DNA of 64,000 nt, from NCBI GenBank assembly GCA_049999765.1, contig JBNGIQ010009519.1, positions 1-64,000 of the forward strand, read 5' to 3'. Origin of the DNA: Phaeoceros laevis. Taxonomy: Eukaryota; Anthocerotophyta; Anthocerotopsida; Notothyladales. The stretch's first letter is position 1, and each line of letters opens with the position of its first letter. Both the position numbers and the translations under genes were made by a program. The notes under the pieces were generated by a model. It saw nothing but the letters and a program-made list of their open reading frames with translations, did no database searches and was not told the origin of the DNA. This document shows, in pieces, positions 9,901-21,647 of this stretch.

Positions 9901-12215
9901 TCAGTCAATCAGTCGGGGCGCTCTCTTCGTGTCCATCTCTTTTGCATTGTGGCCAGGAGGAGCCTCCCATTCGAACGCCTGCACCAGCACTGCCAGGCCG
10001 TACGTCGACATGACGGTGCCCAGAGACCTGCCAGGGCATCCCCTTCTGCGTGCTCCAAAGGCCAGGAACGCAAAGTTTCCCTGCCTCACCTGCCAAATCA
10101 ATCACAGCACCAGGTTTAGGTCTCGGAGGTGGAAGATGCAGGGTGATGATGGAGGGCTGGGCTGGGGGCACTCGTCCACAGCACTTGGTACCGGTGTGTT
10201 CTTGCCTGCAAGCTGAGGTTGCTGCCGGTGTCCAGAAATCTGTGGGGATTGAAGGCGAGGGGATCCTTCCACACGGCTGGGTCGCGCCCGTTTTCCTGGA
10301 TGTGGATGAAGACGCAGCTGCCGGAGGGGATGCGGTAGCCGCACAGCTCAGACTCGGCCGCGTTGCAGCGTGATGGGGCCAGAGGAGCCGGCGGGTGCAG
10401 CCGTAGAGTCTCTTTTACTATGGCCTTGACGAATGGCAGCTTGGGGAGGTCGTCTTCCAGCACCAAGCGGTCCCGGCCCACCACGGAGTTCAGCTCCAGC
10501 TGCGCCAGCTTCAGAATCTCTGAGTGGCGGAGGAGCTCCGCAAGGGCCCACTCCACTGCCACAGATGCTGTGTCGCTGCCTCCAAGCATCATGTCCTGCA
10601 CGGATTCTTCATCAAGGTTCGGTTGTGAGTACTTGCTTGTTTCGTGGATAATGCATTCCATAGGAAGAGCTACCTCCTAGTTGTCCGTCTATGGTTCACA
10701 ATGTCCTCAAAGTTTTCTTTCTTGTTGTACCTGTAGGTGCTCTTGCAAGAATGATCGAAACCTAAGAAGTAGCCACCAACAGCTGGAAGGGACAGCGAGG
10801 TTTAAGGACGTTCACTCAGGATGCCTTTGATGGAGTCATCGGTAAGAGCAGCTTCTCCTTTCCGCTCCCCCTCCCATGCTAGCAAAATACCAGAAGGTTT
10901 TGACGTAGCCTCTGGACTGGTTGACAAGAAGATTTTTGTCACGGGAAATACTGTGCTCTTTTATGAGAGTGGAGAGGATTCTGTCCATTCGACAGTGCAC
11001 TTCCTTGGCTCTGTTGAGTATGCCTGGACATCATCATATGTGCAACACACATGATCAAATAACCTAAAGCTTGGCCTTGTATGTGCTTTACTAATTCGTT
11101 CTTGACCCTTGACCAGCAGAGAATTCATACAAGACTGCAAAGTTGTAGACGATGACCCCTTGAGGATCTAGCCAGGTGCCACAGTGCGGGTGCAAAGTCT
11201 TGAACCATTGTTCAATGGGCCTTGTATTGACAGAACCTGCCACATCATCCTCCACCAGCTCTCAAGCACAGAAATCTCAAACCATCTTGACATTTTCCTC
11301 TGCTGGCATATTTTAGAAGCTTGCTGGATTCATAAACACTCCTCATGCAGAACAGCAGCAGCTCCCTGTGTGTCTTCCCTCGACAGGTCTCCTATCGTGT
11401 GCACAGGGTGGTTGGCCATGTCTCAGCATGCACTGAAGTCTCCATGAAGCGTTTGCCAAACAGCATTCGCGTAGTATTGTTCAGAGCGAAGGCTGATAAA
11501 CCTGCTGAGACAGACCTCCGCACATACATGTACAAGGCACGGTTGGATTGCAAATTTATGACATCCGTAGACCAGACAGCGTGAGTGCTACGTATGTGTG
11601 TACCCTGTTTGTGCATATAATTGTGAGGCCTATTTGTAAACATCTCTAACAACAGCTTGGCCACCATGTGCTTCCACTTCCTGGAGAAGGGATCCAACGA
11701 CAGCCGTTCCATCCTCTCTCCGAATTGTGGCAAAAGAACTGAGTGGAGCCGCAGCCAAGAGCTGACTGGTACATATTCTTCTCCGCTGAACGTAGTCAGG
11801 GTTGAAGGGACCGAACGACAAACCACTGAATCCGAAGGATGCGAGCTTGCCCTTTTTGGTGAGAAACCTGGAGACATGTGCATGCCAACGCAGCAGCTAG
11901 CTGCAGTACATGATGAGCTGGTTATAAATTACTTCTAACTAGGTATCATTTTCAAGAGAGCTCTGCATCTGTAGACTGCAGCTGCAGTATACCAGCTTAT
12001 AAATGTGGATTGGAATCCAAGAGAAACACAGGTCTCGACCAGAAAAAACCAAATAGCAGCCGACCGGTACCTGACAGCAAAGGCCAAGTCTCGAGATTGG
12101 AACAGCTCTCTGGCAGCAGCTGTGGATGCAACCACAATTGTAGGAGTGTGGCCAACCCTGAAGTATATTGCTGATGTTTCTGCTGACGTGGCATTCATCG
12201 CTGTTGAGAGGTGAC
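9901..12215 (-). pseudogene. Cytochrome P450 (CYP71 clan), degenerate
   Basis: P450 landmarks appear in order on the minus strand. They are an N-terminal beta-1 segment (IYFRVGHTPTIVVAS, about 12160-12115), RRICTSQLL (about 11800), NNTTRMLFGKRF (about 11490), an I-helix GGSDTAS with EWALAELLRH (about 10570), a K-helix ExxR in KETLRLHPP (about 10410), FNPHRFL (about 10250), and the heme loop FGARRRGCPG (about 10065). The last intron would use a GC donor (CAG|GCAAGA, about 10212) and an AG acceptor near 10095. Signs of decay: no membrane anchor or proline hinge, no start codon that opens a plausible protein, stops upstream of the I-helix exon, and Gly replaced by Arg in the normally FGxGRRxCPG heme loop. 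The family is uncertain. It stands next to the P450 at 13.5 kb but is much more diverged. Confidence 0.7.
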
Positions 12216-13328
12216 GCTAACAAGTAGTTAAAAGAGTTGTTGGAGGGTGGATCGATTAGCTATAGGCTGTGGATGCATGTTGACTCATCCAATGTGCACA
12301 ATGGCTGGTAGGTGAAACGATTCCCTTCACCTTTTCCGAATATCCGACAGAGCATTGTGGGCGGCGGGCGCTCTTGTCATGGTCAGGCACATCAGAGCAA
12401 TAATTGTTATTCAAAGAAGAAATCGACAAACATATTTTGTCATTCATGAACAGCACGCGTACGCACGCACCAGGTCAATTGCTAGGAAGAGGCAGCTACG
12501 GTGAAAACAGGACATTCATTCCAATTCATATCTATCGACTGTGATTCAATCGCTTGCCATTTAGTATTGCCAGCTTGGCTGGCGGCTTAAAATTGAGTCG
12601 CCAGCGCCAGCATCTTGGCCTACTGGCAATGATGGAAGATGGAAGAGAAATCGATGAATTCCAGTTACCTAAGGTGCTCAACTTCCTCTGTCGCTGTGAC
12701 CATGAGTCGATGTTGGGGCAACGATGTTAACGTTTGAAGTAGACTACCAGTAGTAAAATGATCCGGTGAACTCCTGGATCGACATCATATCCAAAGTACT
12801 CTACTAGTTGATGACGAATGGCATTGCCGGGTTGCCGCACTACATGTGGCTTACGAGAGGTGTTCCAATTCGTTGACGAAGGCCTTGAGAGCCACATTCT
12901 GTGCAAAGTCTGTCGCCGCTGGATGCGACCTCGGTTGATCGACATCCATTAATATTGCTGCGCTTGCATGCGCGCAGCAGAACATTGTCAGTTACAGCTT
13001 ACATCAGTTGATCATCATGACATCCAAGATTGCTACTGTCACGGGCTGAGATATTTACAAGATCTTTATCTCCACCACTATTCAAGCCTGACGGTTGCTC
13101 TGGAGTCTGGACCTGTCTCGTCACAGCAGGCATGTGTAATAGATCGATACTTAAAGTGCTTGGGGTGCAGAGCAGTATCGGTGCGTAAAATACGAAAAGC
13201 GGAAGACTGTGCAAGCCTAAGATACACAAAGGCACCTGGGGCACTCGAAGCGAAATGATGGGCGGCGCTCCCAGTGTGCGAGAGCAGACACGAGGACAAA
13301 AAGGAGTTGACAGTCCGACTTTGGGGAA
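12216..13328. other. Intergenic, no gene seen
   Basis: Only short, incoherent reading frames on both strands between the degenerate P450 and the tRNA gene. Confidence 0.5.
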
Positions 13329-13402
13329 TGGCTTCGCCCGGGTTCGAACCGGAGACCTTCAGTGTGTTAGACTGATGTGATAACCAACTACACCACGAAA
13401 CC
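13329..13402 (-). tRNA. tRNA-Val (anticodon AAC)
   Basis: The minus strand starts GGTTTCGTGGTGTAGTTGG. It folds as a 74-nt tRNA: the acceptor stem GGTTTCG pairs with CGAAGCC (one G-U), the A-box region is GTGTAGTTGG, the anticodon loop contains CTAACAC (anticodon AAC, valine), and the T-arm is CCGGTTCGAACCCGG, followed by discriminator A. No intron and no encoded CCA, as expected of a eukaryotic nuclear gene. It matches the standard plant tRNA-Val(AAC) very closely as I remember it. Confidence 0.95.
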
Positions 13403-13455
13403 ATTTGCAGACATCACGGCCTCAATGGTATTTATAGTATTTAGTGTTGCAGTGT

Positions 13456-15463
13456 CTAGTAGAGTTGGCGAGGGAGACGAGGGCGAGGAAGTGCCAACAA
13501 GGGAGTGGCTCGGTGAAGGGTGAGGCCAAACTTCTCAGCCATGTCGAGGAGGTGAGGCGGCTGGCCGGGAGGCAGCTCCCACTGGAAGCTGTGCACCAGC
13601 CTGGCCAGCCCGTATTGCACGACGGTGAGTGCCAGCTGCAGCCCGGGGCAGCCTCGCCGGCCGGCGCCGAACGGCAGCAGCTCGAAGTGCTGCCCGCGCA
13701 CGTCCGGCGCCGTGTCCCGGTCCGCGAACCTCTCCGGCATGAACCGCAGAGGCTGGTCGGGCCACACCTCGGGGTTCCTGCCGATGCTCCACACATTGAC
13801 CAGGGTGGTGGTGCGGGGGGGGATGTGGTAGCCTGCGATGGTGCAGGCGCGCCAATTTTCGTGAGGGGCCAGGAGAGGCGCCGGAGGGTGCAGGCGCAGC
13901 ACCTCTTTCACCACCTGCTGGAGGTAGGGCAGCTGCGCCAGGTCCGCCTCCACCACCACCCTGTCCCTGCCCACCACCGAGTCCAGTTCGTCCTGGAGCT
14001 TGCGCATCACGGACGGGTGGCGCAGGAGCTCCGCCAGCGCCCACTCCAGGGTGCTGCTGGAGGTGTCCACTCCTGCGCTCAACATGTCCTGCTTGCAAGC
14101 CGGGCCCCCCAACAAGTTAAACTTTGCTTGTGAACTCGTGCTTCGAATTGATGAATGAATTGATGGAAGAATTGCAAGGAAAGAAAGAAAGGAAGAGATG
14201 GCAAATCTACTTACAAAGAGCTGTGCTTTGACGGTGATGGCGTCCAGTTTGGGGACGCCGTCTTGTCCCGGGAGGGAGAGCAAGATGTCCACCAGATCCT
14301 TCTCCACGAAGTTGTTCTTGCCCAGCTGCTGCCGCCTCTGTCGATGCTCTTCCAGCAACGGGTCCAGAAAGGAGTCCATGCGCTGGTGCGCTCGCACCAT
14401 GGCACCCTTGTAGTTCATGATCCTGTCCAGGAAGCCCAGGCGCGGAATGACGTCTCCGATGAGAGTGAGGCCGGCCAGGAAAAACACCTCCTCCATCAGT
14501 GCCTTGAATCTGCTGGCAATGGCTGCTTCTGTATCCTTTTCTCCCGGACCAGAGTCAGTGGCAGCAGCAACAAGCTCGGAATCCTCGGTGGAATTGGCGG
14601 CGAAGAATCGCTTGTTCACCAGCGTGCGAGTCACCATGTTCATCACCATGTAGTATGTTCTCTGGTTCATGTCCAGCACTGCCTCCGGCTGCAGCTTCTC
14701 ACTGTCCTCCAGTATGGATCGCAGCACCCTGGAGGTCTCCTCCGCCCTCACATCCGCAAATTGCTGGATCCTCCTGGGACTCAGAAGCTCCAAACTGGCA
14801 TTCTTCCTGCAGGCACCACCCACTCACGAGTGCAACGACCTAATTTTTAGCAACCATCTCTGCCTGGAGGGCTCCTGGTTCCAATTCTCAGTCCTGACCA
14901 GTTGTTCAAGACAGAGGAGTTCACACCCTATAGATGGCACGCAGCAGCCACCACGCAATTGAGCAACATCTTGAAATCTATGCAAAGTTCATGGAGCCTC
15001 CAGACAGGACCTGGTCTGTATGTGATGAAGTCACTCACCTAAGGAATTGGCAGTGGGTGGTGTAGCTGGCGTAGAGCAGGCTGTAATCTCCATACCCCAG
15101 CGTGTCCTTGGCGATCAGGGTGGGCCGGTTGGCGAATTCCTTGTCCAAAGTCCGCAGCACCTCTTTGGCCATCTCCGGGGAAGACATCACCATTCCCTGC
15201 TTGGAACCCAGGCGCAGGGACATGATGGGGCCGTACTGCTGGGCCAGGCGGTGCAGCTCCTGGTGGGGATTGGCGCTACCTATCAGCGCCAGCAAGTTGC
15301 CAAACACGGGCAATTTTGGCGGCCCAGGAGGGAGCGTCATCATCCTTCGCTGCTTCTTCCAGTACAACTTCCACAGCACAGCCACAGCCGCTGCTCCCGC
15401 CACCAGCAGCCACACCCACTGCTGCACCTGCGCATGCTCCGCCAGAGCCATAGCCAGAGCCAT
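13456..15463 (-). CDS. Cytochrome P450, CYP71 clan, three exons, 549 aa
   Basis: A membrane-anchored monooxygenase of the ER, expected to hydroxylate a small lipophilic substrate with electrons from P450 reductase. Exons 15463-15039, 14806-14215 and 14088-13456 join in phase (425+592+633 bp) with GT-AG introns of 232 and 126 bp. The protein has an N-terminal hydrophobic anchor, the hinge LPPGPPKLPVFG, an I-helix AGVDTSSS (about 344-351), a K-helix ExxR (E401-R404), the PERF-region RFMPERF and the heme loop PFGAGRRGCPG with Cys486. Odd points: the C-helix tryptophan of the usual WxxxR is Cys (HCQFLR at the end of exon 1), and the 126-bp intron is a multiple of three and stop-free, so its retention would add 42 residues. 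It lies between a tRNA and a 2.8-kb gene-free stretch. Subfamily not assigned. Confidence 0.88.
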
Positions 15464-15590
15464 AGCTGGCGGGCGGATTGGGACGGGCGCGGGAAGCTGC
15501 TGGTCAGCACAAAGCAGCAGCGACTTCAGCTGGCGCTGCTGACAGGTAGGTAGGTAGGGAACTCGTGACTGGGGACTCCGGAGGCTTTTC

Positions 15591-15600
15591 CTTTATATGA
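15591..15600 (-). promoter_or_regulatory. Candidate TATA box of the P450 at 13.5-15.5 kb
   Basis: TCATATAAAG on the minus strand contains TATAAA about 130 bp upstream of the ATG at 15461-15463. This is a plausible distance if the 5' leader is about 100 nt. Motif match only. Confidence 0.4.
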
Positions 15601-18356
15601 GTGGCGTCGTGACAAGAAGCAGATTTGATTAGCATTAAGGCCAGCCTGCCCTGGCCGGCCAATGAGCTATTTTATTTCTTTCCACCGCACCACGGGTGAC
15701 GGGTACCACAATAGGAGCACGAGCAAGGTACGATTGGAAACTACCATAAGCACCTCCTCGTTCGTCTTCTCCTGCTCTACTTTGAGAATTGTTTGAGATT
15801 ATGCCGCTTGGGCCATTATTGGAGTCGGAGGTCATTCACGCCTGCCGTGACGCATCGCAGGTCGGTGGGCAATGGTACCCAAGCAGGCAAGCCCACAAAC
15901 ACATGTAGTCTATCCAGATATTTGCTGAGCTAGCCCCTTCATGATGAGGACTTGGTTTGCTTTCTGGTACCTTGTTTCACTTCCTCAAGCCTTTTGGGGT
16001 ACACGTTCTGTCGGCTGACAGCCATACAATGTACTTCCTTGCTCAAAAGTAGTCTGCAAAGTGCTCTGGCTTTGCATAGACTACAAGATGCTTGCTGCCC
16101 TCTCCTTCAAGGAAACGGCAGGAAAGTGAGTGCTCAGCAGCCAAAGGTACTCCTTTTGTCCATCCTCCAGCCATGGGCTACTACTAACTTGTTCATATAC
16201 AACTCTCAAAGACCAGTCTAGTATAGAATATAAAAATTTATGAGCAGTTTCCAAGGGAGAAGCCTGCCAATGGCTTCAAGTCGGATTATCACAGCAAGCA
16301 ATGCAAATGCCAGTTGAACCTTCATATTATTCATGAGCATGCTACTAACAATCCCTGACCAGCTACAAACTTGCACAAGTATACTTGCTGATGAGGCCTC
16401 CAGGTAGGTCTAAGGGGACTCCATTCATGAGCAGTACTACTAGTTAGTGCATCACTCACCTTGCTTGCTTGCAACTTTGGCCCTCGTTCCAAGGACTAGC
16501 TAGCCAAGGTAAACTTGTTTGTGGCCTTCGATGAGTATTTGCCCTTGGAAGTGGCTGCCATAAGAGTTTCACCTCTTGACCAGTCTGCTGAGACTGTTTG
16601 GCCAACCCAAGTTTGGAAGCTTGCCATAAGCTTCCTATCTCACCAACTGTACAAAGGCACGTGCATCCTGCAGGGAATTTGGAAGATTCAGAGATTCACT
16701 AGCGACAGGCCTGCTCCGATCCGCTCAAGTTTCTGCACACTATCGCTTGGGCTTGCAATATTTACCAGCCAGCTAGCGCCTACACTTGTAAATTTCCTTG
16801 TTTCAAGAGCATAAAATATCATAGAATAAGCTGGCAAGAATGACCTGGGCACGGGTACAGACATGTCACAGAGAAAACACGCCACTGGAGCAAGCACAGT
16901 TAGCTCGCACTCCTGAAGCCGTGACGTGCAGCATCCTCCATGCCCGCCCCGCCGGGCTCAAGGAAATTCTCAGGACTGTTGAAAGCACCTTGGAAGATTT
17001 CCATCGACACTAGCAGTTCAAAGACATCCCCTCAAGATTGAAATAAGTGCTACCCACCTACCTTCTGACCCCTAGAGTACTTCCAATTCAGGCGTCCGGA
17101 GTTCTCTTGGAACACGCCCACAAGTCCACTGAGCCGGAATGAATCGAAGCACAGAAAGTGACGGACAATGGACACAAACAATCTGACCTGCAGTCCAGGA
17201 CCTGAGCACTCCAGGTTCTTTCTCATGTGCAGCAGCTGCTGCGCGACCGCCTATGGTTCCTCGGAAACCTTCCTTGACGCATCGCAGAACTAACCCAGCG
17301 CGTCCCCTCCCCGGCCGGGGGATGGTTGGAAAAATTGGGGCAACCTGTGATCAACCTAGCCAGGCCTGCCTCTCGAGACAGCTAAGTTTGCAAGAGAACC
17401 TTCGGTGCGTTTGCAAGAGAACCTTCGGTACGTGCGGACGAGTGACAGACTCAGGCGAGGTTACATGACACCCAGACTAGCCTCATACCTGCCTAGTCAC
17501 GCTAAAGAGCGGGGGTTTGGTCACCAGAGTTTTTCTCTGGGTCTATTTTTGCGGTACACCGGGAGTCCGGGACGTCTCCAGCTGGGTCCCGGAGTTGGTG
17601 ACATGTCAGTGGCTGGGCTAATAAGCGCCCCGGCCCCGAATCACTACTGGGATGGGGGTCTGACTTAACTTTTTTTGGCTTGGTCACTGGCGCATCCGGT
17701 GAGCCAAAACCGACACGGACAGGTCGTTTTCCCTTGCCCGGGTGCAATTGCGGGTCGCATGCGAATTACCCGTGCATTTCCGGGTCTGGGTCTCATGCAA
17801 ACCCAGCCTCACGGTCCTGTTGAAAGGTTGAAAGGAAAAGGCTGGTGACTGGCCCCGAGCCTCGATCGTGTGCAAAGCTGCAAGTTTGCAAATCAGAGCA
17901 CAGGAGATATCCAAGGCTGTGCTGGCGCTTCCTCGATGGAGCAAGCACCCCTTCCAAGCACATGCGTGTGAACTGCTTGTCAACCCTCAGATCTCAGGAC
18001 TCAAGTGCTGCCACTCCTTGAGAATCTGATCATAAAACGCCGACTCTTGCCATATTTAGCAAGGTCAGCAGCTTCGTGGATGGCCCAGGCTCCGGATCCC
18101 CCGCTTTCGCAGTGCTTACCGTCCAGCAATGCCCTGAAGAAGCCGGATAAGAGAGCTCGTGGCTCCCACAGTCTCACCAAGCTGCTCAAGATTCTGTCTT
18201 TCTCCTTTCAAGAGCATTGCCTCCCCAGGTTGGAACCTAAGATTGTTCACGGCCGTGCTCGTAGTACGTACGCTGGATACGAACCTGGAAGAAGTCCTCT
18301 TTCCTCTTCCTCAAAGGGCCAGGGACAATTTGTGTGTTCAAAGCTAGGCGCAATCC
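15601..18356. other. Long intergenic region between divergent P450 genes
   Basis: I find no gene in 2.7 kb that separates a minus-strand and a plus-strand P450. The only repeat noticed is the 23-bp duplication at 17386-17429. The region would contain both promoters. Confidence 0.5.
17386..17429. repeat. Direct duplication of a 21-bp word (23-bp step)
   Basis: The same 21-bp word, beginning GTTTGCAAGAGAACC, occurs at 17386-17406 and 17409-17429 without mismatch. Confidence 0.85.
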
Positions 18357-20343
18357 ATGGCAGGCCTGGAAACGCTGCTGCAGTGGCTGCTGTTGCTTTT
18401 GGCGGCCACAGCAGCGCTGCTGGCTTTCTTCTTCAGTAGCAGTGGCAAACAGAAGCTGAGGCTGCCTCCGGGGCCGGCAGGCTTGCCTGTGTTCGGCAGC
18501 CTGGGCATTTTCGTGAGCAAGAGCCATCCCCACCAGGAGCTGGACAAATTGTCCAAGAAATACGGCCCTCTCATGTCCCTCAGGATGGGCTCCAAGCAGG
18601 CTTTGATTGTCTCCTCTTCCGAAATGGCCAAGGAAGTGCTCAAGACCTTCGACAAGGAGTTTGCCAACCGTCCAACGATCACCGCCAAGCACTCCATGGG
18701 CTACGGCGACTACACCATCGGCTTCGCCTCCTATGGCCCGCATTGGAGATTTGGAAGGTAACAGTTTTTGAAACTGCCACTTGGTCATGACATCCATCTT
18801 AGATCTATGTAAGCACAATTGCAAGCTTACAAGTTTGCTTTGCTTCTCACATCGGCAATTCATGAATTTGTTCACGAGTGAACTGGGTAAACTTTCAGGA
18901 AGATTGCTACAGTGGAGCTTCTGACTCTGAAGAGAACTCAGCAGTTTGAGGGTGTGAGGGAAGAAGAGTTTTCCGCCATGGTCAAGTCAATATTTGAAGA
19001 CGGCCAGAATAAGTCTGGAGCGGTAGACATGAACCGGAAGATGACCTACTTGATCATGAATATCATGACCCGGGTCCTCATGAGCAAAAAGTTCTACTCT
19101 TACACCGCTGCAACTCCATCAGCTGCAGGGCAGCAGCCAACACAAAAAAAGGCTAGGCATGAAGAGGTACGTGTGCCAAATATATTGCATACCTCTTGAG
19201 ATGTCAAGATTGCGCAGGTCAGGACTTTTAAAATTATGAAGTGCTCAGTAGTTTCAAGCCTGACTTGTAAGTTTGTTTTGCTGGCCATGATGGAGCAGGA
19301 GCTTGCCGCAGAGTTCAAAGAACTGATTGACGAGGTGTTCTTTCTGGCGGGGGTGTCCATGATCGGTGATGTGATCCCCTACCTGGGCTTCCTGGACAGG
19401 ATCATGAACTACAAGGCCGCAATGCAAAGAGTCCACAACAGCTTCGACTCCTTCATGGGTGGTGTGGTGGAAGAGCATCGTCAGCACCAGCAGCAGAGCA
19501 GTGGCAACTCGGAGAGAGATTTTGTGGACATTCTCCTGTCCCTGCCTGGAGAAGATGGTGTGGGACACCTTGATGAGGCACTCATCAGAGCACTGCTCAT
19601 GGTAGGTGTGCATGCACCCAATGGCCAGGGCCACCTATGCATACATGAAGCCTTTCACAGGTCTCCTCCTGGCAGGGCTGGCCTGGGCCTGACTTGACTT
19701 TGTATTTGGCATTTCGCAGGACATGCTGACTGCAGGAACCGACACCTCCAGCATCACTCTAGAATGGGGCCTGTCAGAGCTCCTCCGGCACCCTCACATC
19801 ATGCACAAGCTGCAAACCGAGCTGGACTCGGTGGTGGGCAAGGACAGGGTGCTGACGGAGTCGGACGTCCACAACCTGCCCTACCTGCAAGCCGTGGTGA
19901 AGGAGGTGTTCCGTCTGCACCCGGCGGGGCCTCTCCTCATCCCTCACGAATCCACGCAACCGTGCCGGGTGGGAGGATACGACATCCCTGCGGGCACCCT
20001 CACCTTCGTCAACGTGTGGAGCATCGGCAGGAACCCTGCCGCCTGGGACCAGCCCCTCCAGTTCAACCCGGACAGGTTCCTCAACAGGGACACGGACGTC
20101 CGAGGCCAGCACTACGAGCTGCTCCCGTTCGGGTCGGGCAGGCGGGGCTGCCCCGGGATGCACCTCGCTTTGGCCATGGTGCACTACGGCCTGGCCAGGC
20201 TGGTGCACAGCTTCGACTGGAAGTTGCCTGAGGGCCAGGGCCCCCAGGATTTGGACATGGCTGAGAAGTTCGGGCTCACCCTGCCCCGAGCCACGCCCTT
20301 GCTGGCTGTGCCCTCACCTCGTCTGCCTCCTCACCTCTACTAG
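18357..20343 (+). CDS. Cytochrome P450, CYP71 clan, four exons, 531 aa (copy A)
   Basis: An ER monooxygenase. Exons 18357-18757, 18899-19166, 19299-19601 and 19720-20343 (401, 268, 303 and 624 bp) join in phase through GT-AG introns. Landmarks: a hydrophobic N-terminal anchor, the hinge LPPGPAGLPVFGS, the C-helix WRFGRK across the first junction, the I-helix AGTDTSS (about 329-335), a K-helix ExxR (E386-R389), FNPDRF, and the heme loop PFGSGRRGCPG with Cys468. All expected residues are present and no frame defect is seen. It is the only intact member of a three-gene family in the window. Copies B and C at 33.5-36.5 kb have the same exon pattern and near-identical segments. The exon count distinguishes it from the three-exon P450 at 13.5 kb. 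Substrate unknown. Confidence 0.92.
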
Positions 20344-20906
20344 TACTCATCATCTCGAGGGCATCATGTCTAGTTTGCCCCCTCATCCCCTCATCTCTAC
20401 TCATCCTGCTTCACCTGCAACTGGACTATGCTATGCTCTGGGCAAAGCGTCTCATTCGCACGGGTCACCAGTTGACCAGGCCGGTTACGTTGTATACATG
20501 TACGTATGCCCGTTATCACCGGTTATCGACGCGCTACCTGCTGTCACCGGTTATCACCCGACTTCCCTCTCTGTAAACTCAGGGCAAAGCAAAACTCGAA
20601 AGGGTACCATGTTGCACAAGATTTATGGCCAGTTGAACCAGCATCCTCCAAAGATTCTTGAATGGTTTCTGTTTTTCAAGAGAAAAAACTTGGGTGCAAA
20701 TGCATCCTTGCCTACAGCCGTACTTGCAGCTAAAGCTCCCGATTTAAGGGATTTTTGTTGTTGGATTTTATACTTGCACAAGAATGAACCAAACTTAAAC
20801 TTTCACTATATGTATGATCACTCTGAGTATAAAGCATAAGAGTTGGAGTTTTTTTTCTAGAAATTTCTAATATATGAGTCAGCACTGAGTGCAGAATCTT
20901 TAATTC
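20344..20906. other. Downstream region of P450 copy A, no gene seen
   Basis: Contains the 3' untranslated region and flank. GTTATCACCGGTTATC and TGTCACCGGTTATCACC near 20510-20560 are short repeated words. No coding sequence is supported. Confidence 0.4.
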
Positions 20907-21046
20907 NNNNNNNNNNNNNNNNNNNNNNNNNNNNNNNNNNNNNNNNNNNNNNNNNNNNNNNNNNNNNNNNNNNNNNNNNNNNNNNNNNNNNNNNNNNNNN
21001 NNNNNNNNNNNNNNNNNNNNNNNNNNNNNNNNNNNNNNNNNNNNNN
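20907..21046. other. Assembly gap (140 N)
   Basis: Run of N. No sequence information. Confidence 1.
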
Positions 21047-21647
21047 TAAATTACACAGAAAGTCGCATGCACAAATTGACACCTTCCCGTCGAAATCCTT
21101 TTTTTTTTCTTGGTTCTTGTCAGATTTTTCTGGTTTTTTCATTTCTTCACATTCCAGCTAATTCTTGTTCTCCTACAAATGGACCTCCATTTCATACTTC
21201 TAACGCCCATACAAATAATGTAAATGCTATTCCCCGACGAATTCTTGCTCCTCTTGTTATCATCTTTATGATACTCAGCTTAAGCTACATAATATACATC
21301 ATAGTTTGTCAACCTATATCTGAATTAGGCGTGATGTATGCTGGGGGTTTTGGTGATTTTGGGGATTGAACTTATTGTATATGAGCTAAAAAAAAGAAAG
21401 AAACAAGGTACTTTGGGATGGAAGATATTTGCCGCAAATTAGGGTTTCATTGATCATTGATTGTGCTACACGTATTGTAGAAAGATAGGTTAATGAATTG
21501 GATAATTGTAAGGACTCCAATGGACTATCTTCAAGTATCATCCTTTTCCAAAGGAGAATGGACATGATCCATAGGTTTCCATAAATGTTAGGCCTCTAGA
21601 GGTAGGCTTTCAAAACAAGGTTGTTGTAGAAAAAAACATTATCATAT
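21047..21647. other. Gap-flanking region, no gene supported
   Basis: A reading frame at 21067-21369 encodes one hydrophobic stretch (APLVIIFMILSLSYIIYIIV), but I have no family for it. The flank is AT-rich and probably holds the 5' region of the phosphatase gene. Confidence 0.3.

Noticed and set aside
13444-14133. Plus-strand frames opposite the P450 at 13.5 kb
   Set aside because: Antisense shadow of a well-supported P450 exon with biased codon composition.
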